In this document: positions 5,611-7,386 of the stretch, piece by piece | Numbering within the stretch: position 1 is the stretch's first letter | Layout: each line of letters begins with the position of its first letter | Source: UBA6168 sp031426435 | GTDB taxonomy: Bacteria > Bacteroidota > Bacteroidia > Chitinophagales > Saprospiraceae | Reading direction: 5' to 3' | DNA: 7,386 bases | Assembly (NCBI GenBank): GCA_031426435.1 | Contig: JANPLH010000580.1 | Coordinates: 1 to 7,386, forward strand | Program-made: the position numbers and the translations under genes | Notes under the pieces: generated by a model | What the model was told of the DNA's origin: nothing | What the model saw: the letters and a program-made list of their open reading frames with translations, nothing else | The model's database searches: none

Positions 5611-7386
5611 TCACCCCCACCCCTTCACCGCTTTAACGAAAGGCTGCACATATACCCGTTCCCCCGTTGCACGGTAAAACGCATTCGCCACGGCCCCGCC
5701 CGCAGGCGGCAGCGTAGGCTCGCCGAGGCCGGTCGGGTCGTTGTTACTCTTCACGAAATGCACCTCTACGGTGGGTTGTTCACCCATGCGGATGAGGCGG
5801 AATTTATCGAAATTATCCTGCTGAGGCTTGCCGTTCTCGAAGCTGAAATCGCCGTACAGTGCATGGCCGATGCCGTCAATGATGCCGCCTTCCGCTTGGT
5901 TGATGGCCGCCACGGGGTTGATGACGATGCCGCAGTCCACGGCACAAACGACCCGTTTCACCACAGGTTTCCTGCCCTCCATTTTCACCTCTGCCACCTC
6001 CGCTGCGTAGGAATTGTGGCAGAAATAGGCACTGAAACCTTGGTGCGTGCCTGCTGCCGCTTTGCCCCAATTGGCCTTCTCCGCCGCCAGTTTCATCACG
6101 CCGATGGACTTGTCCACATCGTACTCGAACTTACCGACCGGATTCGTCTTAGCCCGCTCGAACAGCCCGATGCGAAGCTGCACGGCATCCTGCCCAAGCG
6201 CCTCGGCCACCTCGTCGAGGAAGCTCTGCTCGGCGCTGGCGAGGAAGTTCGTCACGGGTGCCCGCCACGGCCCGATGGTCACCTTGCTCGGCACGTTGTG
6301 CGATTCCATCAGGCAGTTTTCGATGGCCCCGGCAGGGAAGAAATTCTCTCGCACCGTATTTTCCAGGTTCATGCCTGCTCCCGTCAAGTGGAATCCGACG
6401 AGTTGCCCGCCCTTGATGGCCGCCCTGAACTTGTACATGCAGGCCGGGCGATAAATGCCCGCCGTCATGTCGTCTTCCCTCGTGAAAATATGTTGGATGG
6501 GTGCTTTCGCAATGCTCGAAATCTCCGCCGCCTCCAGCACGAAGTCGCCCCGAAGCCGCCGCCCGAAGCCGCCGCCCATGCGGGTGAGGCCAATGGAGAT
6601 AGTGCTTTCGTCCCTTTTCAACAGGTCAGCCACCTCCTTTCGGAAGCGCTCCGGTGCTTGGGCTGGGCCTTCCATTTCCACTTTTTCCGCTGTCACGTGG
6701 GCAAAGAAATTGCCCGGCTCCATCGGGTTGTGCGGCAAATACGGAGCTTCGTACACCCGCTCAATGACCTTGTCTGCTGTCGCAAATGCGGCCTTCACGT
6801 CGCCGTCGTTGCGCTTGGGCGGTTCGGCCGGCTCGTCGTGCAGCTTGCGCATGGCCTCGCTTTGCGTAGCGCTGATTTCCAGCGTACCGTCGTCTTCCCA
6901 AACGGCTTGCAGTGCTTTTTTGCCTTTGATGGCCGCCCAGGTAGAAGTGGCCACCACGGCTATTTTGTTGTCGTTTGCGAAGCGAAAAACCTGTACAACA
7001 CCATTGACGGCCTTGGCCGCTTTGTCGTCAAATGATTTCAGCTTTTGCCCAAAAGCAGGTGGGCGCATGGCAGTGGCATACAGCATACCGGGCACCTTTT
7101 TGTCCAAACCGAACATGGGCACCCCGGTAATGATTTTCTCCATGTCCACATTGCCCTGACTGGTGCCGATGAGCGTGAACTCGCGGGGGTCTTTCAGTTT
7201 CACCTCCTCTGGTGCGGGCGGTGGCAAGGTTGCGGCCAAGGCCGCAAGGCTGCCATAACTGGCCGATTTGCCACTACTGTCATGGCGCACTTGGCTGTCG
7301 GCGGCGGTGCATTCTGCAAAGGGGACGCCCCATTGTTGCGCAGCCGCTGCTATGAGCATGTACTTGCCTGTGGCACCCGCCGTGCG
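5611..7386 (-). CDS. Molybdopterin-binding large subunit of a molybdenum hydroxylase (IorB/xanthine dehydrogenase type), N-terminus off the window
   Basis: Large catalytic subunit that hydroxylates an aldehyde or N-heterocycle using a molybdenum-cytosine-dinucleotide-type cofactor, with electrons leaving through a separate [2Fe-2S] subunit. 591 C-terminal residues are visible. The frame stays open to the edge (first visible residues RTAGATGKYMLIAAAA), so roughly 150-200 N-terminal residues, probably with a Tat signal, are missing. Cofactor-site features, numbered from the first visible residue: HNPMEPGN at 219-226, GGGFGRR at 271-277, TREDDM at about 302-307, GPWRAP at about 372-377, AVDCGIVINP at about 482-491, and GLGEPTLPPAGGA at 553-565, where Glu556 is the expected catalytic base. 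The single-polypeptide arrangement and these motifs favour the isoquinoline 1-oxidoreductase beta-subunit family over true xanthine dehydrogenase. The substrate is unknown. The stop lies 13 bp from the convergent transferase stop. The small subunit gene should lie just to the right. Confidence 0.93.
   Translation of the reverse strand, partial: RTAGATGKYMLIAAAAQQWGVPFAECTAADSQVRHDSSGKSASYGSLAALAATLPPPAPEEVKLKDPREFTLIGTSQGNVDMEKIITGVPMFGLDKKVPGMLYATAMRPPAFGQKLKSFDDKAAKAVNGVVQVFRFANDNKIAVVATSTWAAIKGKKALQAVWEDDGTLEISATQSEAMRKLHDEPAEPPKRNDGDVKAAFATADKVIERVYEAPYLPHNPMEPGNFFAHVTAEKVEMEGPAQAPERFRKEVADLLKRDESTISIGLTRMGGGFGRRLRGDFVLEAAEISSIAKAPIQHIFTREDDMTAGIYRPACMYKFRAAIKGGQLVGFHLTGAGMNLENTVRENFFPAGAIENCLMESHNVPSKVTIGPWRAPVTNFLASAEQSFLDEVAEALGQDAVQLRIGLFERAKTNPVGKFEYDVDKSIGVMKLAAEKANWGKAAAGTHQGFSAYFCHNSYAAEVAEVKMEGRKPVVKRVVCAVDCGIVINPVAAINQAEGGIIDGIGHALYGDFSFENGKPQQDNFDKFRLIRMGEQPTVEVHFVKSNNDPTGLGEPTLPPAGGAVANAFYRATGERVYVQPFVKAVKGWG

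Noticed and set aside
5758..7035. 425-codon open frame on the + strand opposite the molybdenum hydroxylase gene
   Set aside because: It is antisense to a gene with clear family motifs, its product is rich in His, Arg and Cys without domain features, and long antisense frames are expected in GC-rich coding DNA.
1..7386. Mobile element, CRISPR array, tRNA or defence system
   Set aside because: No transposase or integrase, no regularly spaced repeats, no cloverleaf and no defence domain was recognised; all long genes belong to well-known housekeeping or metabolic families.

Overview
The window looks like ordinary chromosomal DNA from a member of the Bacteroidota. Four observations point that way: (i) the uppS-bamA gene pair with a five-POTRA BamA, (ii) start codons without a Shine-Dalgarno sequence, (iii) matches to the Bacteroidota -7 promoter box TAnnTTTG in front of two divergent genes, and (iv) the style of the proteins. 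The class cannot be fixed from this sequence; Saprospiria or Chitinophagia are guesses.

Layout from left to right. Bases 1-257 are non-coding and rich in hairpins; they include a probable promoter and a 5'-leader stem-loop for the next gene. Bases 258-719 (+) encode a small heat-shock protein (Hsp20), followed by a very strong, probably two-way terminator (746-777) and a nested palindromic inverted repeat (779-848). Bases 851-3421 (-) encode BamA, the outer-membrane beta-barrel assembly protein. Its own leader (3422-3606) carries a short GATTTCGGA repeat. Bases 3607-4350 (-) encode UppS, undecaprenyl diphosphate synthase, probably co-transcribed with bamA. A 167-bp divergent control region (4351-4517) separates uppS from a WecA/MraY-type sugar-phosphate transferase (4518-5597, +). 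That gene converges, with only 13 bp between stops, on a molybdenum hydroxylase large subunit (IorB/xanthine dehydrogenase type) that runs off the right edge (5611-7386, -).

The central genes share a cell-envelope theme. UppS makes the C55 lipid carrier, the divergent transferase loads that carrier with a sugar phosphate to start a surface polysaccharide, and BamA inserts outer-membrane proteins. Hsp20 and the molybdenum hydroxylase are neighbours without an evident functional link. I found no mobile element, CRISPR array, tRNA or rRNA, and no clear sign of a new multi-gene system. The most unusual signals are non-coding: the 5' hairpin of hsp20, the inverted repeat framing the uppS -7 box, and the nested palindromes after bamA.
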